Source: Ga0077555 sp050250755 (GTDB lineage Bacteria; Pseudomonadota; Alphaproteobacteria; Rhizobiales; Hyphomicrobiaceae). From it: 64,000 nt of DNA. The stretch is from assembly GCA_050250755.1 (NCBI GenBank), contig JBFWOB010000034.1, forward strand, positions 1 through 64,000, in the 5' to 3' direction. Below are positions 55,674-64,000 of the stretch, one piece after another (the first letter of the stretch is position 1; each line of letters begins with the position of its first letter). The notes below the pieces were generated by a model. That model was not told where the DNA came from and made no database searches. It was given only the letters and a program-made list of their open reading frames with translations. The translations under genes were made by a program, and so were the position numbers.

Positions 55674-56492
55674 ATGGACACCGCAGACAATACGACGACC
55701 CGCGAGCGTGAGGCACACGCTGTCGACCAGCTCATTACGGCCCTGCCAGGGGAATGGCGCTTCGACCACGAGGTCGCCCAGGACTTCGACCAGCACGTTC
55801 GGCGCAGCGTGCCGCTCTACGATCAAGCCCAGCAAATGATCGTGGAAATGAGCGAGTGGTTCGTTCGCGACGGGATGTCGGTGTACGATCTCGGCACGTC
55901 CACGGGCGAGACCATCCACCAGCTTCAGCATAAGCATGCGGGCAAGAAGGACGTTCGCTTTGTCGGAATAGACAACAGTCTGCCGATGCTCGAGAAGGCG
56001 CGTGCCAAATGTGGCAACGGCAACGTCCATTTCCTTCACCAGAACCTGACCGCAACGTCGGAATTCCCCGACGCCGGCTTGGTCACGGCCCTCTATACGC
56101 TGCAATTCCTTCCCGTATCGGAACGGCGGAAAGTTCTGGAGCGCGTACATCGCGACCTGAAGGAAGGCGGCGCGATACTGATCGTTGAAAAGCTGCGCGG
56201 CGAGAGTTCCATCTTCGAGGACATCTGGCTCGAGCTCTATTGGGACATGAAGCAGAGATCCGGCCTGAACGCGGACCAAGTTCTGGCCAAGGCACGAAGC
56301 CTGCGTGGTGTCCTCGTCCCCTTGAGCGTCTCCGAGAATGTCGCGATGCTGCGTGACGCCGGCTTCGCCTGTGTCGACGTCTTCATGAAGTGGTACAACT
56401 TCGCAGGCCTCATCGCGATAAAGATGGAACGCTCCGAATCGGAGATGGTCTCGCGTTTGACCAGTATGCCGCGCGCCGAGATCATATCATGA
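55674..56492 (+). CDS. SAM-dependent methyltransferase, CmoA-like
   Basis: 272 residues, soluble Rossmann methyltransferase. SAM motif I is YDLGTSTGETIHQL (about residue 72), then FVGIDNSLPMLEKA and a post-motif TALYTLQFLPVSERRKVL, all close to CmoA, the carboxy-SAM synthase. The distinguishing carboxy-SAM residues cannot be checked by eye, and tRNA modification is unlikely in this setting. AGGAGTG precedes ATG 55674. Overlaps the MFS gene by ATGA. Confidence 0.85.
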   Translation: MDTADNTTTREREAHAVDQLITALPGEWRFDHEVAQDFDQHVRRSVPLYDQAQQMIVEMSEWFVRDGMSVYDLGTSTGETIHQLQHKHAGKKDVRFVGIDNSLPMLEKARAKCGNGNVHFLHQNLTATSEFPDAGLVTALYTLQFLPVSERRKVLERVHRDLKEGGAILIVEKLRGESSIFEDIWLELYWDMKQRSGLNADQVLAKARSLRGVLVPLSVSENVAMLRDAGFACVDVFMKWYNFAGLIAIKMERSESEMVSRLTSMPRAEIIS

Positions 56493-57760
56493 GTGCCGGC
56501 GCCTCTGATGTGATGAGCGCGAAGGCGGCACGCCCCGCGCTCTTCCTCGCGCTCACTCTCGTCTCGCTCTATGTATCGCAAGGCATAATCGCGGGCTTTA
56601 CCTTCGGCGCGGTTCCCGCGCTGCTGCGCAAGCAGGGCATGTCCCTCGAGCAAATCGGCTTAATGACGCTCGCCCTGCTACCGTGGGCCTTCAGCTTCGC
56701 GGTCGCCCCCGTCGTCGACCGGTACAAGCTTGCAGGACGCACGCATCGGCGGTCATGGATCATTCCGATGCAGCTTTTGCTGCCACCCGTGATGCTCGTG
56801 CTCGCCTATCAATTCAGCGCATCGCACTTCGCGACCATCATGGCCCTTACCTTTGCCATCGGTCTGCTGGCCGCCGTAAGTGACGTCGCCGCTCATGGTC
56901 TCGCAATCGAGCAACTGTCGCCTTCCCAACGAAGCTGGGGAAACGGCCTTCAGGTGGGAGGTTACTGGGTCGGCAGCCTCTTTAGCGGCGGCGCCATACT
57001 GATGCTGCAGCCGCTTATCGGCACCTTCAATGCGATCGCTTTGCTATCTCTTGCACTACTTCCCGTCCTGGTGCCTGTCACCCTTTACCCGGAAGGCGCT
57101 GAGAAGCCTCGGGCCGCTCTCGAGCGCCATAGCCCGAGCATTCGCCATTTCCTGCGCCGGTCGTCGGCATGGCCGATGCTGTTGCTCATTCTGCTGGTCG
57201 ATCTCGGACGTGCGGCAGCGATGGGAATGCAAGGGCCGTTTCTCGTCGACGTGGGCTTTACCCTTGCAGAAATCGGGCTCCTGCGAGGCACGATCGGCGT
57301 CGCTGCCGGATTGATCGGAAGCGTGCTCGGAAGCGCGCTCGTCGCCAAGCTAAGGCGCGATCAGGCACTGTGCCTTCTCACCACGTTGCAAGCCCTCGCA
57401 TTCGGCGCCTATGCGTATGCCGTCGCGACGGGATATCATCCCTTCTGGCTTCTCAGCGGCATCTTTGCATTCGAATATTGCGCCTTCAGCGCCACCATCG
57501 TCGCGCTTTACGCTTTCATCATGGACAACTGCTCGCCGGAGCAGGCGGGCACTGATTTCACGCTGCAGTACTGTTTCGGGAACTTTGTCGTGATCACTGG
57601 CGGTGCGCTGAGCGGCTATAGCGTTGCCGCCATCGGATATATGGGGCACTTCGTCCTTTGCTTCGCGATTTGCGCTGCGGCGGCACTTGTGACGCCATTT
57701 CTATACCGGTGCATCGCGGCGACGCCTGACACGACTACGGCGGGTTCCGGGGCTGCTTAG
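56489..57760 (+). CDS. MFS siderophore transporter, RhtX/FptX/YbtX-like
   Basis: About 423 residues, about twelve helices. Resembles the RhtX/FptX group of inner-membrane siderophore importers (rhizobactin 1021, pyochelin); YbtX of the yersiniabactin locus belongs to the same group. Seen: GAVPALLRKQGMSLEQIGLM near residue 50 and DRYKLAGRTHRRSW in loop 2-3. The start at 56489 overlaps the methyltransferase stop. It ends the plus-strand operon and overlaps the convergent methyltransferase gene by 4 nt. Confidence 0.88.
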   Translation: MSAGASDVMSAKAARPALFLALTLVSLYVSQGIIAGFTFGAVPALLRKQGMSLEQIGLMTLALLPWAFSFAVAPVVDRYKLAGRTHRRSWIIPMQLLLPPVMLVLAYQFSASHFATIMALTFAIGLLAAVSDVAAHGLAIEQLSPSQRSWGNGLQVGGYWVGSLFSGGAILMLQPLIGTFNAIALLSLALLPVLVPVTLYPEGAEKPRAALERHSPSIRHFLRRSSAWPMLLLILLVDLGRAAAMGMQGPFLVDVGFTLAEIGLLRGTIGVAAGLIGSVLGSALVAKLRRDQALCLLTTLQALAFGAYAYAVATGYHPFWLLSGIFAFEYCAFSATIVALYAFIMDNCSPEQAGTDFTLQYCFGNFVVITGGALSGYSVAAIGYMGHFVLCFAICAAAALVTPFLYRCIAATPDTTTAGSGAA

Positions 57761-58590
57761 ACCGCGAGGAAGATCCGATATCCGTGCCGGACCGGGGGAA
57801 GCAGCGAAACGGCAAGCCTCTCCGTCAGGGTCGCGGAAATCCCGAACAGCTCCGGCAGGATCGAGTGCGAGCGGGAGACCGCGAATCCGTGTGCTGCGAA
57901 GTAGGCGACGGGATCGCGAGGCGCCCATGCGAACCGAACGGCGCTGTTGCCCGTGTTTGACTCGATCTTCGCATTCGCCAGCTTCTGGAAGAGGGCGTTC
58001 TGGCTGTCCACGATCAGACCGGTAAGCTGAGGCTTGTCGCGCAGGGCACAAAGCAAGCGGTCACGGCCCGTCCGTTCGATATAGTCGATCACCCCCTCGG
58101 CGATAACGACGATCGGCCCGTCGAGATCGAATAAAAGCTCTTCTGGTGCACCTGCCAGATCCCCTGATCGCTGCTCTACGGCGGCGTACGGCTCATGAAA
58201 CCCTGATCCTTGCAGCGTTGCGCTCTTGGCCGACAGAACGCTCGGCCGGTCCACCTCGATCCAGCGAACCAGAGACGGCAACTTTCCAAGCCTGCCGTAC
58301 CATCGGCTGTCGAACCCGGCACCGATGGAGAGCACCGTGACCGGCCCAACACCGGCATTCCGCTCCAACACGTCGTCCAGCCATGTGTCCATGATCTTGG
58401 CGCGCAACGCTACGCCGTGCAGCGTGCGCGGATGTATGCGCGCGGCAAACGGTGGGGGGCCGGCCTGCTCGATCAGCCAGCTCGAGACGGGCCTCTCGAG
58501 CCCATGTCGCTCTCCGGCGACATGATGGCAATAGGCCGTCAGCCAAGCCGTCTGACTGAGGGCGTCGAGTTTTGTCAGATCGGCGTTCAT
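57757..58590 (-). CDS. class I SAM methyltransferase, LCM/PPM1 family (COG3315-like)
   Basis: 277 residues. SAM-binding VLSIGAGFDSRWYGRL (about residue 90) and IEVDRPSVLSAKSA, typical of leucine carboxyl methyltransferase-like bacterial O-methyltransferases; GVIDYIERTGRDRLL follows. GGAGG sits just before ATG 58590, which overlaps the previous stop by ATGA. As the last gene of the NRPS operon it probably methylates the product, perhaps at a carboxylate or hydroxyl group. Confidence 0.85.
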   Translation of the reverse strand: MNADLTKLDALSQTAWLTAYCHHVAGERHGLERPVSSWLIEQAGPPPFAARIHPRTLHGVALRAKIMDTWLDDVLERNAGVGPVTVLSIGAGFDSRWYGRLGKLPSLVRWIEVDRPSVLSAKSATLQGSGFHEPYAAVEQRSGDLAGAPEELLFDLDGPIVVIAEGVIDYIERTGRDRLLCALRDKPQLTGLIVDSQNALFQKLANAKIESNTGNSAVRFAWAPRDPVAYFAAHGFAVSRSHSILPELFGISATLTERLAVSLLPPVRHGYRIFLAV

Positions 58591-60455
58591 AAGACCTCCA
58601 TGCATTCTTCCGCGCGCGTCGTCAAAGTGAGCGATCCGAGCGCCCCACTTTCATCCGGAGTCCATGCCACCTCACAACCGAGCCTCTTCGCATGTCTGTC
58701 GATGGCGGCGATCTCCATTTGCCGGATGAGCGAAGCCAGCTCCGCGACGCCGTGCTCCGCAAAGATTTCCGACAAGAGACACCGCGTGACCGTGAGCTCG
58801 AGCCGTGCCGCGTCTCCCGCCTGCGAGAATTGATAAATGCCCAGACGGCGATAGGCTTCGAAATAGCCCGCCACGTAGATCAGGAATATGCGCTTCGCAT
58901 CGGGCTGGACCGCAAATACGGTTGAGCTCGGCCAAAGCCAGTTCATCTCCATGGCCCCGGTATCGAGGAACATCGCTCTGTAGAGTGCATAGGCTCTCTC
59001 GCGCCCCAAGAGCTCTCGGGAGAGGCCATAACCCGCGGCGAACATAGCCATGTCGCGCGCAATGGCTCGTGACGGCCGTCCTGTATTCCTGATCAGGAAG
59101 TTCCGCGTCTCAATGTATGCCTTGCGCCAGCGTCGAACGAAGCCGAGCATCACGACGGGCCGGCGTAGCCGACCGACCACGGACCTCAAGGCCGACCAAA
59201 GCTCGGAGCTCCGCAGGAGATACAGTTGCCGTGCCTGTATCTCATGAGGGACTTCTGCGTCATACCAGCAGCGACCGAAGTTCCTGAGGCCCTGAGGCGT
59301 GCCGTCCGCCGGGCTCGACGCCTCCCACTCCGGACCATCAGTGATGATGATGCCTCGCGTTGCGAGATCCTTCGCCAACCCGGGCAGTCGGGCGTAGACG
59401 CTCTCAAAGGGCCAGACGCCTCCTCCTGCGGTGATCTCGTCGCGAAGTATGCGCAGCGTTGCGGCGCTGGCGAAGGCAGCCGTCAATGCCGGCGCGGGAT
59501 ATTCCCCAGTCAACGCCTGGCATTGCGCCTTGCCGCGCTCGGCGACCAGGGACGTCAGGGCCGAGCTTTTCCGACGGCGGGCTGCCGAGGGTGCACTGGC
59601 TCTCATCAGCCGGGCCAGCGCGCGGTCACCCCACCACCCGCACCCGCAGCGCGCAAGCAATGCGCCGAGACGCGCCATCGCCGTCGGCAAGAACTGTACG
59701 TGGTAGCGAACGTCCAGCGTCGGAACGGAGCCCACTGCGGCGTACAGCGGAACCGTCACCGCCTCCGGCGAGGAGAACGGCAACGTTCCCACCGGAGCTG
59801 GCATACCCGGAAAGCGGTAACGACTCCCCGAACCGCTCCACACTGCATTTCTCCATGCGGTCGTGCCCCCCTCCACACAGGCGACACGTTGACGGAAGGC
59901 CGCACTCAGCACGTGGCTGCTGGCTGGGCCGCCAGCCGTCTTGGCGCCCATGTAGAGGCGAACGCGGCAGCCGTCGTCCGCTGCCGGCTGCTGCTCGAGC
60001 AACCTCAGCAGTAGCAAGGTCGAGAGCCCCGGCAGCAGCCCGAAACCCGTGAAAAGATCTACGCCCCGGGCTCGCGCTTCATCATGCAGGGCGAGCAATT
60101 CGACAGTCGCATCGATCGCGTCGTTGATGTCGAGACAAGACACGCCAGCTTCGATGCAAAGCGCCGCAACACGCGCGCCAAGCAGCCTTGTCGGCCCCGC
60201 GGCGTTGACGACGAAGTCGAACCCCGCCACCAGCGCCGCCGCGCAGGCATCGGAAACGTCCAGCTTAAGCGTTCTGCATTTCAGAGATTCCGCAAACGCA
60301 CTGTCCGGATGGCGACCCGCCAGGGTGATTTCCACCTCGTCGCCGAGGTGGCGGCACAGATCGCGCGCGATCTGGCGGCCGACGCACCCGAAACCGCCGA
60401 CGATCACGACCTTCCACGGCATTTCCGCGCAAGGACGTACCTCATGCGATGGCAT
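58587..60455 (-). CDS. saccharopine-dehydrogenase-like protein fused to ATC-hydrolase-like domain
   Basis: About 622 residues. The N-terminal Rossmann domain (VVIVGGFGCVGRQIARDL near residue 15; DFVVNAAGPTRLLG; GLLPGLSTLLLLRLLEQQPA) is saccharopine-dehydrogenase-like. From about residue 460 the sequence changes to a helical domain ending LELTVTRCLLSEIFAEHGVA and ELASLIRQMEIAAIDR, which I read as L-2-amino-thiazoline-4-carboxylate hydrolase-like (PF14196 type). The first part is confident, the second tentative. AGGA precedes ATG 60455, which overlaps the upstream gene by 14 nt. In an NRPS operon this suggests reduction and perhaps ring opening of an intermediate. Confidence 0.7.
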   Translation of the reverse strand: MPSHEVRPCAEMPWKVVIVGGFGCVGRQIARDLCRHLGDEVEITLAGRHPDSAFAESLKCRTLKLDVSDACAAALVAGFDFVVNAAGPTRLLGARVAALCIEAGVSCLDINDAIDATVELLALHDEARARGVDLFTGFGLLPGLSTLLLLRLLEQQPAADDGCRVRLYMGAKTAGGPASSHVLSAAFRQRVACVEGGTTAWRNAVWSGSGSRYRFPGMPAPVGTLPFSSPEAVTVPLYAAVGSVPTLDVRYHVQFLPTAMARLGALLARCGCGWWGDRALARLMRASAPSAARRRKSSALTSLVAERGKAQCQALTGEYPAPALTAAFASAATLRILRDEITAGGGVWPFESVYARLPGLAKDLATRGIIITDGPEWEASSPADGTPQGLRNFGRCWYDAEVPHEIQARQLYLLRSSELWSALRSVVGRLRRPVVMLGFVRRWRKAYIETRNFLIRNTGRPSRAIARDMAMFAAGYGLSRELLGRERAYALYRAMFLDTGAMEMNWLWPSSTVFAVQPDAKRIFLIYVAGYFEAYRRLGIYQFSQAGDAARLELTVTRCLLSEIFAEHGVAELASLIRQMEIAAIDRHAKRLGCEVAWTPDESGALGSLTLTTRAEECMEVL

Positions 60456-61605
60456 GATCGTCCTCCCCGAAGACGTCACTCGCGCTCGCATTCCGCTCGT
60501 AGCCATAGGCATCCAGTGCGGTCAGAATTGCGGTTGGCTCGACAGCTTCGTGCAGCATGGCAATGCCCGGCCTGACGCGGCCGGGCGCAAGTAGCATGCT
60601 GGTGACAAGGGCTGCTATCCGTCCTGTCGCCAGATAGGTGTCGCCGAACCGCATCGAGCCTTCGACCCGCAGGAGCTTTCCATTCCGAAGGCCTTCCAGC
60701 TCACACAGAATTACGAACGCCGCGGGCTGCTTTCGCCCGTCGGCTGCGCTCGCCCAGGCGAGCGATCTGGCTGCGAGATGCTTGGACCATCGCCAGCGAT
60801 GAAGCGCGAGGCATTTCGCGAGCCCGAGTACCACGCCGCTCCTGCGCCCATGGTTTCCACCCCAAACCAATACAGTCGGAATCGCCTCTCGCGCCGCGAT
60901 CCGCGCAAGCTCCTCGGCATGGAACAGAGCAACTGTCGTCCGTGCCAGTCCTCCGCCCGGATCCAGCCTTCGCAGCGACTTGCGAAACGGCACCGGCACA
61001 TGGGCACCATCCGAGATGTAGCCCGCACGCCGCTGGACGCCGAAGTCCCCAAGACTGTCGATGATGTCGAGTGCGGATGCGAGGGACCATCTGTCGGTAC
61101 CGACATAGACACACTCCAGGCGCTCGACCCTGTCCAGAAACGACGATGCAAGAAACGCCGGCAGGACGCCGGAGATACCGGGCAGCAAGCCGGCATTGAA
61201 GACGAAGCGCAGCCCTCTTTCCGTGACGTCCCGGTCAAGCGATTGCAAGGCACGCGCGAGACGATCATAGCCGCCGGGGTCGACATAGTCGGCCCCGGCA
61301 GCGAGCGCCACGCGGGCGATACGATCGCCGATCATGTATGAGGGACCCGCGCAGTTCACGACCACGGAAAGACCATTTGCGAAGCGATCCAGTGCTTTCG
61401 CGTCGAGGACGTCGACGGCGGTCGTCTCGATCCGCGCCCGCCCCCTCTCGCTAGCCGCGGCCTGCAAGTCCGGCAGAGGGTGTCGTCCGCCAAGCACGAG
61501 CGTCACCCCTTCCGTCTGCGCCAGTACGTTTGTCACGACCCGGCCGACAGCCCCCGAGGCGCCGATGATTCCGATGCGGTGATCTTGACCTGACACGGCG
61601 GTCAC
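60442..61605 (-). CDS. saccharopine-dehydrogenase-like reductase
   Basis: 387 residues. NAD(P)-binding IGIIGASGAVGRVVTNVLAQ at the N terminus, then VVVNCAGPSYMIGDRIARVA and FNAGLLPGISGVLP, parallel to the N-terminal half of the next gene, so the two are paralogous. The GTG start at 61605 overlaps the NRPS stop (GTGA). Probably a tailoring reductase acting on the NRPS product, in the role that YbtU/PchG (a different reductase family) fill in yersiniabactin and pyochelin; inference only. Confidence 0.85.
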   Translation of the reverse strand: MTAVSGQDHRIGIIGASGAVGRVVTNVLAQTEGVTLVLGGRHPLPDLQAAASERGRARIETTAVDVLDAKALDRFANGLSVVVNCAGPSYMIGDRIARVALAAGADYVDPGGYDRLARALQSLDRDVTERGLRFVFNAGLLPGISGVLPAFLASSFLDRVERLECVYVGTDRWSLASALDIIDSLGDFGVQRRAGYISDGAHVPVPFRKSLRRLDPGGGLARTTVALFHAEELARIAAREAIPTVLVWGGNHGRRSGVVLGLAKCLALHRWRWSKHLAARSLAWASAADGRKQPAAFVILCELEGLRNGKLLRVEGSMRFGDTYLATGRIAALVTSMLLAPGRVRPGIAMLHEAVEPTAILTALDAYGYERNASASDVFGEDDHAIA

Positions 61606-64000
61606 GCTCCGCCGAGAGCCACCGTGCGCACAAATCGCCGCAAGCGATCGCTTAGTTGAGACAGATGGGTCTTTATGAGCATGTGCCGTCCCGGCATCAT
61701 TTCAATCGACGCCTTATCGAGGAACGGCCGCCAGGCCTCCATGCCCTGCCGCACCTCCAGATCTTCCTCATCCTCGCCGACCAGAACCAGGGCCGGCCCC
61801 CCGACACCTGTGGCGACGTCGAAATGGTAGTCGAGCATCGATTGCGATTGGAGCTTCAGCAGACGGATGTAATCGTCGAGCTCAGCATCGCTGAACTGAT
61901 TCTCAGCAAAGCCGTAAGTGCTGCGCGAATAGTCGATGATCTCGCCAGGGCTGGCCTGCACGACCCAGTCCAGCTCGCGGCGCGCGCCGGGGGGCGAAGA
62001 AGCCACCAGGATCAGGCCGGCGGCCGGACGATCCCAATCGCGAAGGTGGCGGGCTGCTTCATAAGCGACATATCCGCCATACGAATAGCCGCCGAGGACG
62101 ATTGGAAGATCAGTTCCCAACCCGCGAACGGCGTCCGCCAGGGCCAGCCCAAGGTCGGCAATCGACGGCACCTCGCTCGCATCAGGGGCAGCCGGCTCGA
62201 GCGCAAGCACCTCCAATTCATCGCCGAGCGCACGCGCGAGATCGAGGAATGCGGACGAGTTCCCGCAAGCATACGGCACGAGAACGAGCCGCGCCTTCGC
62301 GTTCGCCGCGGATGTGATACGGGTGAGCTCGGGTGTGGCGGTCGATGTATCCCTGCGACCGTCGAGGAAATCGGCAGCCGATGCGATGGTCTGATGCGCG
62401 AAGGCTTCGCGCAATCCGAAGTTCTCGAGCCCCTCCTCGCGGCAACGCAGGATCAGGCGCATCGCCTTGAGCGAGTCCCCGCCGAGGTCCCAGAAATTGT
62501 CGACTACACCGAACTGGTTGTGGCCCAGCACCTCGCACCAGATGGCGTGCAGCGTGCGCTCCGTCTCGCTGCGCGGAGCGACCAAGCTCGCCGAGCCATC
62601 CACCGCAATGACGACGTCTGGAAGCGCTTTGGAATCGAACTTGCCGCTTGGCGTCCGCGGCAGCTTCTCGAGCCACTGGAAGTGCGCCGGGACCATGTGC
62701 CGGGGCAACTGACCGGCCAGTTGTTTACGCAGATCCGGTGCAGGAACCCTGCGGCCATCACTCGTCGTGTAGAAAGCGACGAGCTGCTTTTGTCCTGACG
62801 TATCGGGACGCGCAACGACGACCGCCTGCGCAATCATGGTGTTTGTGCACAACGCCGCTTCTATCTCGCCGGCCTCGATGCGATAGCCGCGCAGGTTGAT
62901 CTGGTGATCCTGCCGTCCGAGAAACTCGACGTTGCCGTCGTCCCAGAGGCGCGCCATGTCGCCCGTGCGGTACATCATGGCCTCCGGACGAAAGGGATCC
63001 GGCACGAACGCCGCCGCCGTTCGTTCGGGCTTGCGGTGATAGCCGACAGCAACACCATCGCCACCGATGCATAGCTCGCCTGCAACGCCGGGCAGGCAGA
63101 ATCGGTCCTGCTTGTCGAGGATATAGAACGTGTTGTTGGCGAGCGGCTTGCCGATCGGAACGGTCTTCATCTCGATACGTCCGCTGGGCGCGACCGAGAT
63201 TGGGAAGAAGCTCGATGCGACACTCGTTTCCGTCGGTCCGTACTCGTTGATGAATCGATGCTCCGGATAGAAATCCAGCCAGAGATTGAGATCCTTCGCA
63301 TTGATCACCTCTCCGCCAAGCATGACGCGCATGTCCGGGTGCATCGGCAGCGGCCGGTCCGCACGATCAAGGTATGCACGCGCGCTGGCGATCAGCGAGA
63401 AATGCGACGGCGTCACATTCAGGAATGTGATCTGCTTGCGGCTGATGAAATCGAGAAGCGTCTCCACATCGCGCGTGCGCTCTTCGTCGAGAATGTGAAG
63501 CACGGCGCCTGCCAGCAGCGGCACCCAGTTGCTGGCGAGCGTCATGTCGAACGAGTAAGATGTGACGAACGCGAAGCGGTCGTCGTGGGAGATCGAGAAC
63601 TCCGTCCGCACCCAGTTGAGGAAGTTCATGATATTGCGGTGGCGGATCATGACGCCCTTCGGGGCGCCGGTCGAACCCGACGTGTAGATCATGTACGCAA
63701 GATCATCGATGGAGACGCTTTTGGCGACCACGGCGGGCTGCGCCTCGATCTGTCGCCGGCCGAGAATCCGCAAGCTGCCCGCGCTCTCCTCCGCGCCATC
63801 GGAATCAAGGGCAACCGCCATCGTCAGTGCGGCGGTCTTGCCCTCTGCGAGTTGTCGCAAATGCCGCTTCTGGCAGAGTAGAATGCGCGCCTCGCAATCA
63901 TCGATCATGTAGGCGATGCGCTCGGTCGGATAATCGGGATCGATCGGAACATAGGCGCATCCCGCCTTCATGACCGCCAACTGCGCAATGATCATCTCAG
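61602..64000 (-). CDS. nonribosomal peptide synthetase, C-terminal part (A-PCP-TE), cut by the window edge
   Basis: About 799 codons are visible; the 5' part lies outside. The adenylation domain runs from the edge to about residue 455: YTSGSTGAPKGVM, SYSFDMTLASN, NEYGPTETSVASS, YRTGDMARLWDDGNVEFLGR, then the lysine in TPSGKFDSKALP. The carrier domain follows with its phosphopantetheine serine in LGGDSLKAM. The terminal thioesterase has GYSYGG (Ser about 638) and a late His in PGRHMLIKTH (about 771), so release is by hydrolysis or cyclisation. No condensation domain is in view. The carrier needs the phosphopantetheinyl transferase at 46774. Confidence 0.95.
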   Translation of the reverse strand, partial: EMIIAQLAVMKAGCAYVPIDPDYPTERIAYMIDDCEARILLCQKRHLRQLAEGKTAALTMAVALDSDGAEESAGSLRILGRRQIEAQPAVVAKSVSIDDLAYMIYTSGSTGAPKGVMIRHRNIMNFLNWVRTEFSISHDDRFAFVTSYSFDMTLASNWVPLLAGAVLHILDEERTRDVETLLDFISRKQITFLNVTPSHFSLIASARAYLDRADRPLPMHPDMRVMLGGEVINAKDLNLWLDFYPEHRFINEYGPTETSVASSFFPISVAPSGRIEMKTVPIGKPLANNTFYILDKQDRFCLPGVAGELCIGGDGVAVGYHRKPERTAAAFVPDPFRPEAMMYRTGDMARLWDDGNVEFLGRQDHQINLRGYRIEAGEIEAALCTNTMIAQAVVVARPDTSGQKQLVAFYTTSDGRRVPAPDLRKQLAGQLPRHMVPAHFQWLEKLPRTPSGKFDSKALPDVVIAVDGSASLVAPRSETERTLHAIWCEVLGHNQFGVVDNFWDLGGDSLKAMRLILRCREEGLENFGLREAFAHQTIASAADFLDGRRDTSTATPELTRITSAANAKARLVLVPYACGNSSAFLDLARALGDELEVLALEPAAPDASEVPSIADLGLALADAVRGLGTDLPIVLGGYSYGGYVAYEAARHLRDWDRPAAGLILVASSPPGARRELDWVVQASPGEIIDYSRSTYGFAENQFSDAELDDYIRLLKLQSQSMLDYHFDVATGVGGPALVLVGEDEEDLEVRQGMEAWRPFLDKASIEMMPGRHMLIKTHLSQLSDRLRRFVRTVALGGA

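Overview
This 64-kb, GC-rich window looks like chromosome from an alphaproteobacterium, probably Hyphomicrobiales. The pointers are a NadQ-type regulator next to nadA-nadC, tightly packed ATGA-overlapping operons, an HmuS haem-utilisation protein, and decayed IS630 and IS5 copies. No rRNA or tRNA gene and no CRISPR array was seen. The assignment rests on gene families, not on a marker gene.

Layout. 0-3.9 kb: a secreted peroxiredoxin, then nadC-nadA (quinolinate route to NAD, no nadB) with a palindromic operator and the regulator nadQ. 3.9-17 kb: a sulfur block. It holds the sulfate ABC importer cysA-cysW-cysT-sbp, a second sulfate-binding protein, a taurine/sulfonate-type ABC importer with a TauD-like dioxygenase, and the sulfite reductase pair cysI-cysJ. 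17.8-22.9 kb: a TetR repressor, its probable operator and an RND efflux pair without an outer-membrane channel. 23-29.4 kb: stress genes: a frameshifted luciferase-like monooxygenase, Lon, Hsp20, an aldehyde dehydrogenase remnant, Dps and HmuS. 29.9-37 kb: a transport and catabolism unit for an unknown substrate (DUF4387, AtuA-like protein, complete NMT1-type ABC importer, GntR regulator, SMP-30 lactonase).

37-43.9 kb: a region bounded by two internally deleted transposase remnants. It carries a NimR-like AraC regulator divergent from an operon of TPR protein, MFS transporter, zinc alcohol dehydrogenase, small dimeric alpha-beta barrel protein and a GrdB-related reductase. The reductase frame is interrupted only by an in-frame TGA at the first position of a CxxC-type motif. 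A 7-bp stem-loop follows the TGA at the spacing expected of a bacterial SECIS element. This is the best candidate here for an undescribed system: a selenocysteine-containing GrdB-like protein in a proteobacterial catabolic operon.

43.9-46.5 kb: a 2-hydroxyacid dehydrogenase divergent from a second TauD-like dioxygenase, then a truncated 2OG oxygenase. 46.7-64 kb: a metallophore locus that runs off the right edge. It has an Sfp-type phosphopantetheinyl transferase, an AraC regulator with an unusual four-cysteine linker, a TonB receptor, two half-ABC transporters (YbtP/YbtQ type), two methyltransferases and an RhtX/FptX-type importer on the plus strand. The convergent strand carries the end of an NRPS (A-PCP-TE), two saccharopine-dehydrogenase-like reductases (one apparently fused to an ATC-hydrolase-like domain) and an LCM-type methyltransferase. 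The transport half resembles yersiniabactin and pyochelin loci, but the tailoring enzymes do not.
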